Numbered from the stretch's first letter, positions 8,810 to 18,140 are shown. The stretch is DNA of 64,000 bases from Proteiniphilum sp. UBA5384 (GCF_002410825.1 NZ_DHOS01000047.1:72022-136021); one strand, 5' to 3'. Translations and numbers: made by a program. Notes: generated by a model not told the origin, from the letters alone.

Positions 8810-11035
8810 ATGATGAAGAGAATCGGTATAATTTCAATTTCTTTTATCCTGTTGTTCCTCTCTTCCATAGCCATAAAGGCTGGTACGGCTGATAGGGAAG
8901 GTATAACTATCAACATGCAGACCGAGAAGCTGTCGATGATTATGACAGTAGGTAAGGATAGTGTAGTCTACTTTCATCATTTTGGGAGAAAGATAGGCGA
9001 TGCCTCCCCTTACTTGAATAAACAGACTTATCGGAGAGCGGATTATGGTACTGATCCACATGCCTATCTTGCAGCCGGTGGCCGCAATTATCGTGAGCCG
9101 GCATTGCGTGTGACTCATTCTGATGGTGATCTGAATACCGAACTGGCTTATGTGGGGCATCAGCAGAAGATGCTTGGCGACGACAATGTGGTGCAGACGA
9201 CCATCACCCTGCAGGATAAGAAATTGCCGTTGATAGTCGAACTGGTAGTAACTGCTTATGTGAGGGAGAATGTATTTACCCAGAGGGTGAATATAATTAA
9301 CCGGCAAAAACAGCCGGTTGTCTTGCATAGTTTTTACTCCTCCTATCTGCCTATGCGTGCAAAGAACTATTATCTCAATTCTTTTCACGGGGCGTGGGCA
9401 CATGAAATGTTCATGGAAGAATCACTGTTGAGCCATGGTGTAAAATCGATAGAGAACAGGATGGGAATACGTACTACCCATACCGAAAATCCCTCTTTCG
9501 TGCTGGCACTGGATATGCCGCTCAATGAGCATACGGGAGATGCGATTGGAGGAGCTTTGGCATGGTCAGGAAATTACAAGATGAACTTTCAGGTAGATGA
9601 GTTTGATATCTTGAGTATCACGGCCGGGATAAACCCTTATGCCTCATCATATACATTGGAGGAAGGAGAAATATTCCATACCCCTGAGATGATTTATACC
9701 TATAGCACTGACGGAGCCGGTGGTGTCAGCCGCAATCTGCATGACTGGGCACGCTATTACCAGGTGTATGATGCCGCTACCATTCGCCCGACTCTGTTAA
9801 ATAGTTGGGAAGGTGCCTATTTTAATTTCGAGGAGAAGACTATTACCGATATGATTGATGATGCTGCCGGTATGGGACTTGAAATGTTTGTGTTGGATGA
9901 TGGTTGGTTCGGAAATAAATATCCGCGCAGCGGTACGGGGCAAGGGTTGGGTGATTGGCAGGTGACAAGGAATAAATTACCACGAGGTATATCCCATCTG
10001 GCCGATTATGCGGTAAATAAAGGACTACGATTCGGTATCTGGATAGAGCCGGAAATGGTAAATCCGAAAAGTGAGTTGGCGGAACAACATCCCGACTGGA
10101 TTGTGCAGGTGAAGGGGCGCCCTGTACCTGCTACCCGCAACCAGTGGTTGCTCGATCTGACGAACCCGGAAGTGCAGGATTTTGTCTTCGGTGTGTTTGA
10201 CAATGTGATGCAACAGTCGAAAAATATCTCCTATATTAAATGGGATGCCAATAGGCATGTACAGTCGGTGGGTTCTTATTATCTCCCCGAGGATAAACAA
10301 TCTCATTTCTGGATCAAATATATACAGGGGTTATATAGCGTATATGAAAGGATTAGGGCTAAATACCCGGATGTGCTGATCCAGGCCTGCTCGTCGGGTG
10401 GTGGACGGATGGATTATGGTGCATTGAAATACCATCAGGAAGTATGGACGAGCGACAATACTGACGCACGTAGCCGCATCTTCATCCAGTACGGGACCAA
10501 TATGATTTATCCGGCACTGGTCACCGGTTCCCATGTATCCGCAGTACCCAACCACCAGACAGGAAATGTGACCCCATTGAAATTTCGTTTCGACATGGCG
10601 ATGAGTGGTCGTTTCGGAATGGAGTTGCAACCCAAGGATTTGTCGGAAAAAGAAAAGGAATTCGCGAAAGTGGCCATTGAGAACTATAAAGGTATCAGGG
10701 ATATTGTCATGGAGGGCGATCTTTACCGGATCATTTCTCCCTACGAGGGGAAAGGCCTGTATGCTATCATGTATGTAAGCAAGGACAAGAAACGGGCAGT
10801 CGTGTTTGATTACTGTTTCGAGTACCGGGGACGTACAGGTAATTCTAAAGCTGTCAAATTATATGGTCTTGACCCAACAAGGCAATATCGAATTACTGAA
10901 CTGAACGTAGAAAAATCCACTTTCTGGGGAAATAACCAACTCTTCAAAGGTGAATACCTGATCAACGAGGGTATTAATCCCAAACTGGAGAAGATGTATG
11001 AAAGTGCACTCTTTCTTCTGGAAGAAGTGGAGTGA
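8810..11035 (+). CDS. GH36 alpha-galactosidase, exported
   Basis: Hydrolyses terminal alpha-1,6-galactosyl (raffinose- or melibiose-type) linkages. The 741 residues match the length of bacterial tetrameric GH36 enzymes. It has an N-terminal signal peptide ending near AIKAG, a beta-sandwich domain, then a TIM barrel with LNSWEGAYFNF, FVLDDGWFG, FGIWIEPEMVNP, YIKWDANRH and QACSSGGGRMDYG. Asp479 in KWD is the expected nucleophile and Asp549 in SDNTD the expected acid/base, matching the spacing known for the family. It is the only glycoside hydrolase in the locus and so the best clue to its substrate. Confidence 0.95.
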   Translation: MMKRIGIISISFILLFLSSIAIKAGTADREGITINMQTEKLSMIMTVGKDSVVYFHHFGRKIGDASPYLNKQTYRRADYGTDPHAYLAAGGRNYREPALRVTHSDGDLNTELAYVGHQQKMLGDDNVVQTTITLQDKKLPLIVELVVTAYVRENVFTQRVNIINRQKQPVVLHSFYSSYLPMRAKNYYLNSFHGAWAHEMFMEESLLSHGVKSIENRMGIRTTHTENPSFVLALDMPLNEHTGDAIGGALAWSGNYKMNFQVDEFDILSITAGINPYASSYTLEEGEIFHTPEMIYTYSTDGAGGVSRNLHDWARYYQVYDAATIRPTLLNSWEGAYFNFEEKTITDMIDDAAGMGLEMFVLDDGWFGNKYPRSGTGQGLGDWQVTRNKLPRGISHLADYAVNKGLRFGIWIEPEMVNPKSELAEQHPDWIVQVKGRPVPATRNQWLLDLTNPEVQDFVFGVFDNVMQQSKNISYIKWDANRHVQSVGSYYLPEDKQSHFWIKYIQGLYSVYERIRAKYPDVLIQACSSGGGRMDYGALKYHQEVWTSDNTDARSRIFIQYGTNMIYPALVTGSHVSAVPNHQTGNVTPLKFRFDMAMSGRFGMELQPKDLSEKEKEFAKVAIENYKGIRDIVMEGDLYRIISPYEGKGLYAIMYVSKDKKRAVVFDYCFEYRGRTGNSKAVKLYGLDPTRQYRITELNVEKSTFWGNNQLFKGEYLINEGINPKLEKMYESALFLLEEVE

Positions 11036-11072
11036 TATAAATATTATTTTAAGCCTAAAACAAAAAAGAAAT

Positions 11073-13106
11073 ATGAAGAAGCTATTTTTGAATGTATTGG
11101 CTGCAACCCTGTTGGTGTTGACCGGTTGTAGTACAGATTCCGATGTGGAAGAGCCGAAAGTTGAGGAAAAGGAGGGATATATCTCTTTTGCATTGAGTAT
11201 GCCATCACAATTGACCGAAGGTAATGACTTGAATGGTATCACTAAATGGGAAATAGACGATCAAATCCAGTACTATATAGAGTCCGGAGAGAATATTGTC
11301 TCAGAAGTGGTGAAATTGAAAGAGATAGATATCAAAGATAGGGGTAAAACGGCGATGCTCTCGGTGAAATTACCCGAAGGTGAGGCAAATATTAATGTGT
11401 ATGGCATATATGCCGGTGGTGGAGAAAGCGCGGGTAATACAAAGGTGAAGTTACCGACTGATTATGCTGCGAAAGACTTGAATGAGGTGCCGATAGTGTT
11501 GCGCTTTGTCAAAGAAAATATTGCCAGAAGCTCCAAGGGACAGATTGTACTGCTTGAGCATGTGGGTGTACTACTCTCAGTTGAACTGAAAAATGAAAGT
11601 GATCAGGATTGGAATAATATAGCGAAGGTGCAGCTCGTGCCGGTAGCTCCGGCGACTGCTGTTGGGGTATATAAAAGTGATGTGGTTTTCGACTTTGTGG
11701 CTGGTAGATTTGAAGATAGCGCTGCAGAAGAGGTGAAGGCTTTGACTTTTGCATTGTCTGTTCCGGTCAATATTGCAAAGGATGCCTCTCAACAGTTCTG
11801 GGGCTGGTTCGCTCCCAATGGTGAGGCTTTGCCCGAGATGAAACTGAAAGTCCTTGATGCAAATGATAATGTGCTTGCACAGAGTGCAAACAGCATACTG
11901 GCAGAAAACGAAACTACAGAAAAAGGGAGTGTTCTTTATTTCCCTGCTTCGTATGATGGAGATAAGCTGCTGTTGACAGAAGGGACGAGCAACAGTACTC
12001 CGGTTACGGAAATAACAATCAATAAAGAGAAAGCGACGTTGTACAAGACAGAAAGCCTGGAGATTACTGTACTGTCTGTGTTGCCTGAAGAGGCAGATAA
12101 CAAGACAATGGTATGGAGCAGCAGTAATCCGGCTGTGGCTGAAGTAGATCAAACCGGGAAAGTGCAGGCCAAATCTGCCGGAGAGACAACCATCACAGTA
12201 ACCGCTGCAGATGAGAGCGGTGTTTTTGCTTCTTGCAAGATTGTGGTGACTGATACCTACAATGTGATGCTTATTGGTAATCACTTCCTTGATGAGGCAG
12301 TGAATAACCATTTATTGGAAATAATCCGGGAAACAAACATAAAAGATAAGATAAATATCTCGTGGATGTATAAGTCGGATTATACCCTTAAGATGCATTA
12401 TCAGGATCGTGTAAAGACGCACTACTATTACTGGTATTCTGAACTCCAAAGGGACGAGCCAATTGCAGACTTCAGGTACTGGACGAGAGAAAGTAGTAAA
12501 TCCCTTGAAGGAATATATCCAGCGAAAGAATGGAACTTGGTTGTATTGGCGGAAGATGCAGGTACGAAGGATGAGTTTGATTATCTTTGGAAATGGGATA
12601 ACGATCAGAAAAAGACGATGGAAGATTTCATGGGTTGGCTTTTGGAGAAACAGCAAGGTGTACCCAAGACTGCCTATATGATACCGCAACCGTTGACCAA
12701 TAAAGGGTGGTGGGGCGCCATATTGACCAAGCACTTTGAGGACTCTCAGGAGAAAATGTATGATGCCATTATTGGACGTACGCAGCGTATGCTGAATGAT
12801 ATTGATTTTGATTTCGTTATTTCCAAAGCATCCGTGATACAGAATCTTCGCTCTTCATCGATGAATGATGCCACATTCCTGACTGCATCGAATGGGCTGT
12901 TGAATGAATATGCCCGTTATGCATCGGCTTGCCTGATTTTTGAAACGCTCTTTGGAGATGTTTTTAATGTTACAGTGAAAGGAAATGGCTACAGGTCTGC
13001 CGCAGGCAAGATAACAGATGAGAGTGCGCCATACGCGTGGGAGGCAGCACGTCGTGCAAAGGAGACCCCATTTGAGGTACAATCAATGGATATATGGACC
13101 CCTTGA
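11073..13106 (+). CDS. Lipoprotein: fimbrillin-like domain, Ig-like (Big2) domain and inactive-looking DUF4886 domain
   Basis: The 677-residue lipoprotein starts at the Met that gives the signal MKKLFLNVLAATLLVLTGC. Residues about 30-320 resemble a fimbrillin-like beta domain. Residues about 333-390 are a Big2 Ig-like domain (LPEEADNKTMVWSSSNPAVAEV). The remaining part aligns along its length with the DUF4886 domain of the next gene. The SGNH-type block IGNSFTQDA of that neighbour is IGNHFLDEA here, so the nucleophilic Ser is His404. The C-terminal DGYH motif is also gone (TASNGLLNEYARY). The frame is intact, so it is probably a non-catalytic binding paralogue rather than a decaying gene. Confidence 0.8.
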   Translation: MKKLFLNVLAATLLVLTGCSTDSDVEEPKVEEKEGYISFALSMPSQLTEGNDLNGITKWEIDDQIQYYIESGENIVSEVVKLKEIDIKDRGKTAMLSVKLPEGEANINVYGIYAGGGESAGNTKVKLPTDYAAKDLNEVPIVLRFVKENIARSSKGQIVLLEHVGVLLSVELKNESDQDWNNIAKVQLVPVAPATAVGVYKSDVVFDFVAGRFEDSAAEEVKALTFALSVPVNIAKDASQQFWGWFAPNGEALPEMKLKVLDANDNVLAQSANSILAENETTEKGSVLYFPASYDGDKLLLTEGTSNSTPVTEITINKEKATLYKTESLEITVLSVLPEEADNKTMVWSSSNPAVAEVDQTGKVQAKSAGETTITVTAADESGVFASCKIVVTDTYNVMLIGNHFLDEAVNNHLLEIIRETNIKDKINISWMYKSDYTLKMHYQDRVKTHYYYWYSELQRDEPIADFRYWTRESSKSLEGIYPAKEWNLVVLAEDAGTKDEFDYLWKWDNDQKKTMEDFMGWLLEKQQGVPKTAYMIPQPLTNKGWWGAILTKHFEDSQEKMYDAIIGRTQRMLNDIDFDFVISKASVIQNLRSSSMNDATFLTASNGLLNEYARYASACLIFETLFGDVFNVTVKGNGYRSAAGKITDESAPYAWEAARRAKETPFEVQSMDIWTP

Positions 13107-13167
13107 GGGACTGATTTATCCCATACGATCGATGCAAATTGAATGATAAAAAGTAAAAAATAATTAC

Positions 13168-14424
13168 ATGAAAATCTATAGATTCACACTTCTCCTCCTG
13201 GTACTGTTTGTAGCCTGTGGAAACGAAACGGATGATCCCATTAATAAGGGAGGAGATAATAACGCTGATCCCGATCCGGTGAAAGTTACCGGAGTAAGTC
13301 TCGATATAGACAAGATCACCCTTTATAAAGATGAGGAATTGTCTCTTGTAGCAACCATCCTTCCGGAGAATGCCACCGACAAAAGTATGGAATGGAAAAG
13401 CAGTGCCCCGGAAATAGCCAGAGTGGATAAATCGGGTAAGATTATACCGCAAAAAGAAGGTGAGGCCCGCATCACGGTGAAGACGGCAGATGGAGAGAAG
13501 CAGGCTTCATGTCTTGTGTATGTGACCGGAACTTACAACGTGCTGCACATAGGTAATAGCTTTACCCAAGATGCTATCGAGAATCATTATGCCGACCTGA
13601 TTGCCAAATCGGGTATTACAGATAAGGTTTTCTTGTCATGGCTGCACAAAGGAGGCAGAACGGTAGCGGAACATAGTGAGAAATATAAAGTTTCGGATGC
13701 TCCGGAGTATAACGAATATTACTACCAGATCATGAAACCCTCCGGAAATACAATGAAATGGGAGCATGTTCAGCCTTCAGGCACGGGCAATTCCCCTAAA
13801 GTGGTGAAAGCTACGCAATGGAACTTGATTACCATACAGGAGCATACCGGGACTAAGGATGCCTGGGAATGGAACGACAGGCACCGTAATAATCTGGAAG
13901 GCCTGATTCAAAACATCCGGAAAGATCAGAAAGGAGCCCCCAAGATAATATATGTAATGGCGGTGGCGTATGGTGATCCGGCGAAGATGGTTAGCAGTTC
14001 TGAAATCAAGACAATGGTACTGCAAGATCATTTTCAGTCTGATCAAAAGAAGATGTATGATGTGATTGTGGATCGGGCAAAGAAAGCGATTGCCGCGACG
14101 TCTGTCGACGGTGTGATTGCCACCGGTACCATGTTGCAAAACCTCCGTACTTCATCGGCAAATACGCCGGTGGATCTTACGCGCGACGGGTATCATATGG
14201 ATAAGGGGATAGCACGTTATGGCGCTGCATGTACATTCTTCGAGAGCATTTTTACGCCTGTATTTGGTGTCAAGCTCGACGGAAGTTACGCGAATACCAG
14301 TTCAAATACAGCCATTGGGGATAATTATACCACGCCTGTTACCACAATCAACGGTCCGTTGGCACTTAAGGCTGCCCGGTCTGCTATCGAAAAGCCATTT
14401 GAAATAACGCCTATGACTGATTGA
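13168..14424 (+). CDS. DUF4886 SGNH-like esterase lipoprotein with Ig-like (Big2) domain
   Basis: The 418-residue exported lipoprotein has a lipobox at Cys17, an acidic linker, a Big2 Ig-like domain (about 38-115) and a DUF4886 domain (about 122-418). The domain shows the SGNH features: LHIGNSFTQDA with Ser131 as likely nucleophile and RDGYHMD with Asp340 and His343 as the likely rest of the triad. Such enzymes are thought to remove acyl groups from sugars; the true substrate is unknown. Being the last gene of the SusCD set, it may de-esterify the glycan imported by the system. It pairs with the inactive-looking paralogue upstream. Confidence 0.85.
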   Translation: MKIYRFTLLLLVLFVACGNETDDPINKGGDNNADPDPVKVTGVSLDIDKITLYKDEELSLVATILPENATDKSMEWKSSAPEIARVDKSGKIIPQKEGEARITVKTADGEKQASCLVYVTGTYNVLHIGNSFTQDAIENHYADLIAKSGITDKVFLSWLHKGGRTVAEHSEKYKVSDAPEYNEYYYQIMKPSGNTMKWEHVQPSGTGNSPKVVKATQWNLITIQEHTGTKDAWEWNDRHRNNLEGLIQNIRKDQKGAPKIIYVMAVAYGDPAKMVSSSEIKTMVLQDHFQSDQKKMYDVIVDRAKKAIAATSVDGVIATGTMLQNLRTSSANTPVDLTRDGYHMDKGIARYGAACTFFESIFTPVFGVKLDGSYANTSSNTAIGDNYTTPVTTINGPLALKAARSAIEKPFEITPMTD

Positions 14425-14449
14425 AATTGATTGAAATGTCTTATCTTTG
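14421..14449 (+). promoter_or_regulatory. Bacteroidetes-type promoter for the small secreted protein
   Basis: TTGA at 14421-14424 and TATCTTTG at 14442-14449 are 17 bases apart and match the Bacteroidetes housekeeping form TTTG-N17-20-TAnnTTTG, with a perfect -7 box. The ATG follows at 14477, giving a short leader. This suggests the gene is expressed independently of the glycan locus. Confidence 0.6.
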
Positions 14450-14476
14450 TTAAGCTGGCTTTTACAAAAATAAGAT

Positions 14477-14836
14477 ATGAAGAAAATTTTAGTATTGGGA
14501 TTGTTGCTGTTGGCTGTGACGGGTCTTTCCGCACAGCAATCCTCCATTATTGAGAATGTATTGGTCAGTAGTGTAGAAACGAAAGTAGCTTCTATGCAGA
14601 AACTCATCGGTTTTGACGATGCGCAGGCGGAAAAACTCATGGAAATGGAATTACATTTCCTGAAGGAAGTGAACAAAACTGAAAACTGTTTTTTATGCCG
14701 CAAACAAAAACGGATTGAAAAATTGAAACAGAAACGGGATACCGAATTGCAGAAAATATTGGAACGTGACCAGTATATCAAATATGATGCGATTGAAAAT
14801 GACCGGGTAAAGAAACAGTCGTTATGGTTACAATAA
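14477..14836 (+). CDS. Small secreted hypothetical protein, charged and helical
   Basis: A 119-residue protein not assigned to a family. It has a clear signal peptide ending in GLSAQ. The mature part is highly charged and probably helical or coiled-coil (EKLMEMELHFLKEVNK, then KRIEKLKQKRDTELQKILERDQY), with a Cys-x2-Cys pair in NCFLCRKQK. The layout recalls small periplasmic helical proteins such as the Spy/CpxP type, but I see no LTxxQ motif and claim no function. It has its own promoter and ends directly before an intrinsic terminator, so it looks monocistronic. Confidence 0.75.
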   Translation: MKKILVLGLLLLAVTGLSAQQSSIIENVLVSSVETKVASMQKLIGFDDAQAEKLMEMELHFLKEVNKTENCFLCRKQKRIEKLKQKRDTELQKILERDQYIKYDAIENDRVKKQSLWLQ

Positions 14837-14864
14837 AAAAAGAGGCTTACAAAGCCTCTTTTTC
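14835..14864. terminator. Bidirectional intrinsic terminator
   Basis: AGAGGCTT and AAGCCTCT form an 8-bp stem with a 3-base loop, flanked by an A-run on the left and a T-run on the right. It can terminate the small secreted protein on the plus strand and the convergent S41 protease on the minus strand. Confidence 0.85.
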
Positions 14865-14893
14865 ATTATAGGAAGATACTTGTTCCTCCAATT

Positions 14894-16459
14894 TTAGTTT
14901 TGTAATTCCCTCAATTCCAAGAAATCCTCAGTAGTCAAATTGTGCTCGATAACTACGGGTTTAGACATATCTATAGGATTGGCTACTTTCCGGCTAATTA
15001 ACCGGGTGATGCTTATCGATCTGATCTCCTTGGGCTGGTAATCGGGGTCACCTGAAATCAAGTAAAGGGCTTGTCCCAATAAGACATCTTTGGGATCACC
15101 AATAGGAGTCCATTGTATGAGTTTGCCAAACCCCTCTTCCAATGGATAATCGGGAGCCAGATACCCTGGATTACTGAAACTTTCTCCCTCCCAATTGGCA
15201 TATTGTGCCACAATAGGTTGCATCGCCCAATTTTTCAGGACTTCCTTATTTTTAGAGGATAATTTTTGGGAATCGTATACAGGTACTCCCAAGTCGTCGT
15301 CATATCCGTGAATCGTCCATGAAGCTGTGTATTTTCCACCTGTCTTGCTCCCAATATGGACCACATCCATATAGGATTTTAGGCAGAATGTAATCAGTTC
15401 CGAAGCGGAATAGGAGCCATTTGTAGCGATAATGTAGACTTTGTCCAAATCGAGATTCGCTTCCATAGGATTTGCCTCTACCCGTTGATCGTATTCTCCT
15501 AAATACTGTTTTCTATCGTATTTATACTTATCTGCCGGCTTTGCTTCATTATACCACTTGTCGAAAGATGAGTTCAACAGTTTGTTGTAGTTCATCATAA
15601 CGAAGGGGGAATTCGCTTTCACTGCACTCTCCGGTGCGATCAAAGAAGCCAGGTAGAGGGCTGCGGATGCGGCTCCCCCGGTGTTATAGCGTAAATCCAA
15701 TACCAAGTCGGTTATACCTTGTTGTTTGAAATTTTGAAATACTTCAAACAGGTGATTATTATAGTTGTCATAGAAGTCGGTATAAAACAGGTAACCGATC
15801 TTTTTATCTCCGATTTCATACACATTGTCGTATAATACAGGATTTTTCGCACTCTTATCAGGTGTGATGGTTATTTCCTTATCGTGAACGATTTGATCTT
15901 CTGAGAATTTATAGATATTGAATGTGACGGTATTATTGCCATAAAGTAGATTTATAGCACTGGAAGCAACATAAGTATCTCCATCCCGTCTTTCGGTTTT
16001 GATAGGTTGCCCATTGAGTTCCTTGATTAAGTCGAGTCGTTTTAACCCGGCTTTTGCTGCTGGTGTGTTGGAATACACATATTTGATAAAAGCATAAGCA
16101 GTATTGTTGCCCTCCTTATCCTCAATAAACTCCAGATCGTAACCAAACGAAAGGTCTGTGCCTGAAAACCCGGCAAGAAGCGCATTTACATCATCTGTGA
16201 TCCAGGACCATCCATGCTCCGAGTCTGTGCTATGGAGGACTTTTTTGAAGTATGCCTTCGGATCGGTATCGTTGGATGTGGGTTTTTTTCTTGTCATATC
16301 GTCTGCCCAAAAATAATAGGTGGATAAACCGTCATATACAAATTGGGATACAACTGCGGAATCCTTATCCGATAAGCCATTTTCATCACTTCTTTCGCAA
16401 GAGGTATGAATAATGCCAATTATTGATCCCCAAAATAAAAGAAGATATATTCGTTTCAT
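14894..16459 (-). CDS. S41-family (C-terminal processing) peptidase lipoprotein with PDZ domain
   Basis: An exported serine protease related to tail-specific/CtpA proteases, 521 residues. The signal ends in a lipobox at HTSC (Cys20). A PDZ-like segment includes NTPAAKAGLKRLDLIKELNGQPI. The protease core has TDLVLDLRYNTGGAASAAL and YIIATNGSYSASELITF, where the Ser of the SAS segment is the expected nucleophile, followed by GSKTGGKYTASW. Bacteroidetes carry many S41 lipoproteins of unclear target. It converges on the small secreted protein and lies 11 bases behind the Sua5-like gene on the same strand, so the two probably share a transcript. Confidence 0.9.
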   Translation of the reverse strand: MKRIYLLLFWGSIIGIIHTSCERSDENGLSDKDSAVVSQFVYDGLSTYYFWADDMTRKKPTSNDTDPKAYFKKVLHSTDSEHGWSWITDDVNALLAGFSGTDLSFGYDLEFIEDKEGNNTAYAFIKYVYSNTPAAKAGLKRLDLIKELNGQPIKTERRDGDTYVASSAINLLYGNNTVTFNIYKFSEDQIVHDKEITITPDKSAKNPVLYDNVYEIGDKKIGYLFYTDFYDNYNNHLFEVFQNFKQQGITDLVLDLRYNTGGAASAALYLASLIAPESAVKANSPFVMMNYNKLLNSSFDKWYNEAKPADKYKYDRKQYLGEYDQRVEANPMEANLDLDKVYIIATNGSYSASELITFCLKSYMDVVHIGSKTGGKYTASWTIHGYDDDLGVPVYDSQKLSSKNKEVLKNWAMQPIVAQYANWEGESFSNPGYLAPDYPLEEGFGKLIQWTPIGDPKDVLLGQALYLISGDPDYQPKEIRSISITRLISRKVANPIDMSKPVVIEHNLTTEDFLELRELQN

Positions 16460-16470
16460 ATTATAATATT

Positions 16471-17079
16471 TTAGATATTTAATATCCCTTTGCCTTGTCG
16501 TATGATTTCCGGTTCATCGGAAGTACAATCCACTATCGTGGAGGGTTCAATTCCTCCGAAACCTCCGTCGATAACGATATCGGCAATTTCTCCCCATTTC
16601 TCGTGGATTAGTTCGGGATCGGTGGTATATTCCATTTCATCATTTTCATCCTTTACAGATGTGCTTAGCACCGGATTTCCGAGTTGCGCTACTATCTCAC
16701 GGATGATATTATTATCGGGCACGCGAATTCCTACGGTTTTCTTGTTTTTATAAATCTTGGGTAGCGATGAGGTAGTGGGCAAAATAAAGGTAAAGGGGCC
16801 GGGCAGATTCCGCTTCATCAGCTTAAAGACGGGAGTGCTCACCTTGGCATATTCACTGATAATGCTCAAATCGTTGCAGATGATCGACAAATTACTTTTT
16901 TGGGGATTAATCCCTTTCAACCCGCATATTTTCTCTACCGCTCGCACATTTAATGCATCACATCCCATGCCGTAGAGAGTATCGGTGGGATAAATGACAA
17001 TACCTCCTTCATGAAGCACGGAAATCACTTTTTCTAATTCCCGCGGATTCGGGTTCTCATTATATAATTTCAGAAGCAT
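16471..17079 (-). CDS. Sua5/YciO/YrdC-family protein, probable threonylcarbamoyl-AMP synthase
   Basis: A 202-residue YrdC-fold protein. It contains VISVLHEGGIVIYPTDTLYGMGCDA and KRNLPGPFTFILPTT, the KR/GP motifs that bind ATP and threonine in the TsaC/Sua5 family. The first reaction of t6A tRNA modification makes threonylcarbamoyl-AMP. The single-domain length fits TsaC/YciO rather than the longer Sua5. Since many Bacteroidetes have both a TsaC and a YciO paralogue, the exact assignment is uncertain. The gene probably shares a message with the protease downstream of it. Confidence 0.85.
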   Translation of the reverse strand: MLLKLYNENPNPRELEKVISVLHEGGIVIYPTDTLYGMGCDALNVRAVEKICGLKGINPQKSNLSIICNDLSIISEYAKVSTPVFKLMKRNLPGPFTFILPTTSSLPKIYKNKKTVGIRVPDNNIIREIVAQLGNPVLSTSVKDENDEMEYTTDPELIHEKWGEIADIVIDGGFGGIEPSTIVDCTSDEPEIIRQGKGILNI

Positions 17080-17125
17080 AGCGGCAAATATACGTGATAA
17101 AAATGGATTATAGCTCAGATGTATA

Positions 17126-17164
17126 AAAAAATAGCTTCAACCGTATAGGTCAAAGCTATTTTAT
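17126..17164 (-). terminator. Intrinsic terminator downstream of fabI
   Basis: AAAATAGCTT and AAGCTATTTT form a 10-bp stem with a 15-base loop, followed on the minus strand by a T-rich run. It lies just past the fabI stop and before the Sua5-like gene, separating the two minus-strand units. Confidence 0.75.
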
Positions 17165-17181
17165 TCATAGTATGGTGATAC

Positions 17182-18039
17182 TTATCCGTAAATTACATTG
17201 CCGTTCTCATCGCGGTTTTCATCTAACCCGTTGCTGTATTGCTTCATGGCTCGGAGACTCATACCCATACTCGAGAAACCGCCGTCGTTGTAGAGATTCT
17301 GCATGGTGACCTTACGGGTGAGATCGGAGAACATCACAATACAGTAATCGGCACAATCGTCGGCATCGGCATTTCCAATGGGTGCCATCCGTTCAGCAAA
17401 ATCCATCAGATCGGTCATCCCTTTCACCCCGCTTCCGGCGGTGGTCATTGTCGGTGATTGCGAGATGGTGTTCACCCTTACCCCCTTGTCACGCCCGTAG
17501 ATATATCCAAAGCTGCGGGTGATAGACTCAAGTAACGCCTTGGCATCGGCCATGTCGTTATATCCATAAAAAACACGTTGTGCTGCTACATAGGTCAGTG
17601 CGAGCATCGAACCGTTTCTTTCAACGGCGTCTAACTTACGGGCTACCTGAAGCATCTTGTGAAAGGAAATAGCTGAGATATCGAGGGTTTTGGCCAACAT
17701 ATCGTAGTCGAGATCGTCGTATGTCCGTTTTTTACGCACGTTAGGCGACATACCGATAGAATGGAGTACAAAATCAATTTTTCCACCCAATATTTCCATC
17801 GATTTGGAAAATACCATTTCTAGGTCTTCTACATTGGTAGCGTCTGCAGGAAGGATTTCTGCATTGAGCTTCTCTCCCAATTGGGCTGTATCCCCCATGC
17901 GTACTGCTACAGGAGTATTCGACAAAGTGATGATAGCGCCTTCTTCAACGGCTCTCTCGGCTACTTTCCATGCGATGGACTGGTCATTCAACGCGCCGAA
18001 GATAATACCTCTTTTTCCTTTTAATAAATTGTGATTCAT
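17182..18039 (-). CDS. fabI: Enoyl-[acyl-carrier-protein] reductase (NADH)
   Basis: Catalyses the last reduction step of type II fatty-acid elongation in the cytosol. The 285-residue protein starts at the Met of MNHNLLKGKRGIIFGALND; a longer frame to 18075 adds a non-conserved tail. Family features are the atypical NADH-binding GALNDQSIAW, the HSIGMSPN segment, and YGYNDMADAK with the Tyr-x6-Lys catalytic pair. NTISQSPTMTTAGSGV follows. The C-terminus ends in a non-conserved tail. It is flanked by terminators, so it is a single-gene unit with its own promoter. Confidence 0.95.
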   Translation of the reverse strand: MNHNLLKGKRGIIFGALNDQSIAWKVAERAVEEGAIITLSNTPVAVRMGDTAQLGEKLNAEILPADATNVEDLEMVFSKSMEILGGKIDFVLHSIGMSPNVRKKRTYDDLDYDMLAKTLDISAISFHKMLQVARKLDAVERNGSMLALTYVAAQRVFYGYNDMADAKALLESITRSFGYIYGRDKGVRVNTISQSPTMTTAGSGVKGMTDLMDFAERMAPIGNADADDCADYCIVMFSDLTRKVTMQNLYNDGGFSSMGMSLRAMKQYSNGLDENRDENGNVIYG

Positions 18040-18132
18040 AATTATTTCAATTTTGATCTTCCATGTAAAGTCCAATCACGAAATGTATCTATGCAATTGA
18101 ACTTTGCTGTGATTCTCTTTCGAAAAACTGCG

Positions 18133-18140
18133 CAAATTTA
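18133..18140 (-). promoter_or_regulatory. Candidate -7 box of the fabI promoter
   Basis: On the minus strand this reads TAAATTTG, a perfect match to the Bacteroidetes -7 box TAnnTTTG, in the fabI leader region about 95 bases before the ATG. A good -33 TTTG at the usual distance is not evident, so support is partial. Confidence 0.4.

Noticed and set aside
11577..12311. 244-residue minus-strand frame inside the inactive DUF4886 gene
   Set aside because: Cys/His/Ile-rich shadow opposite a well-supported lipoprotein; no recognisable domain.
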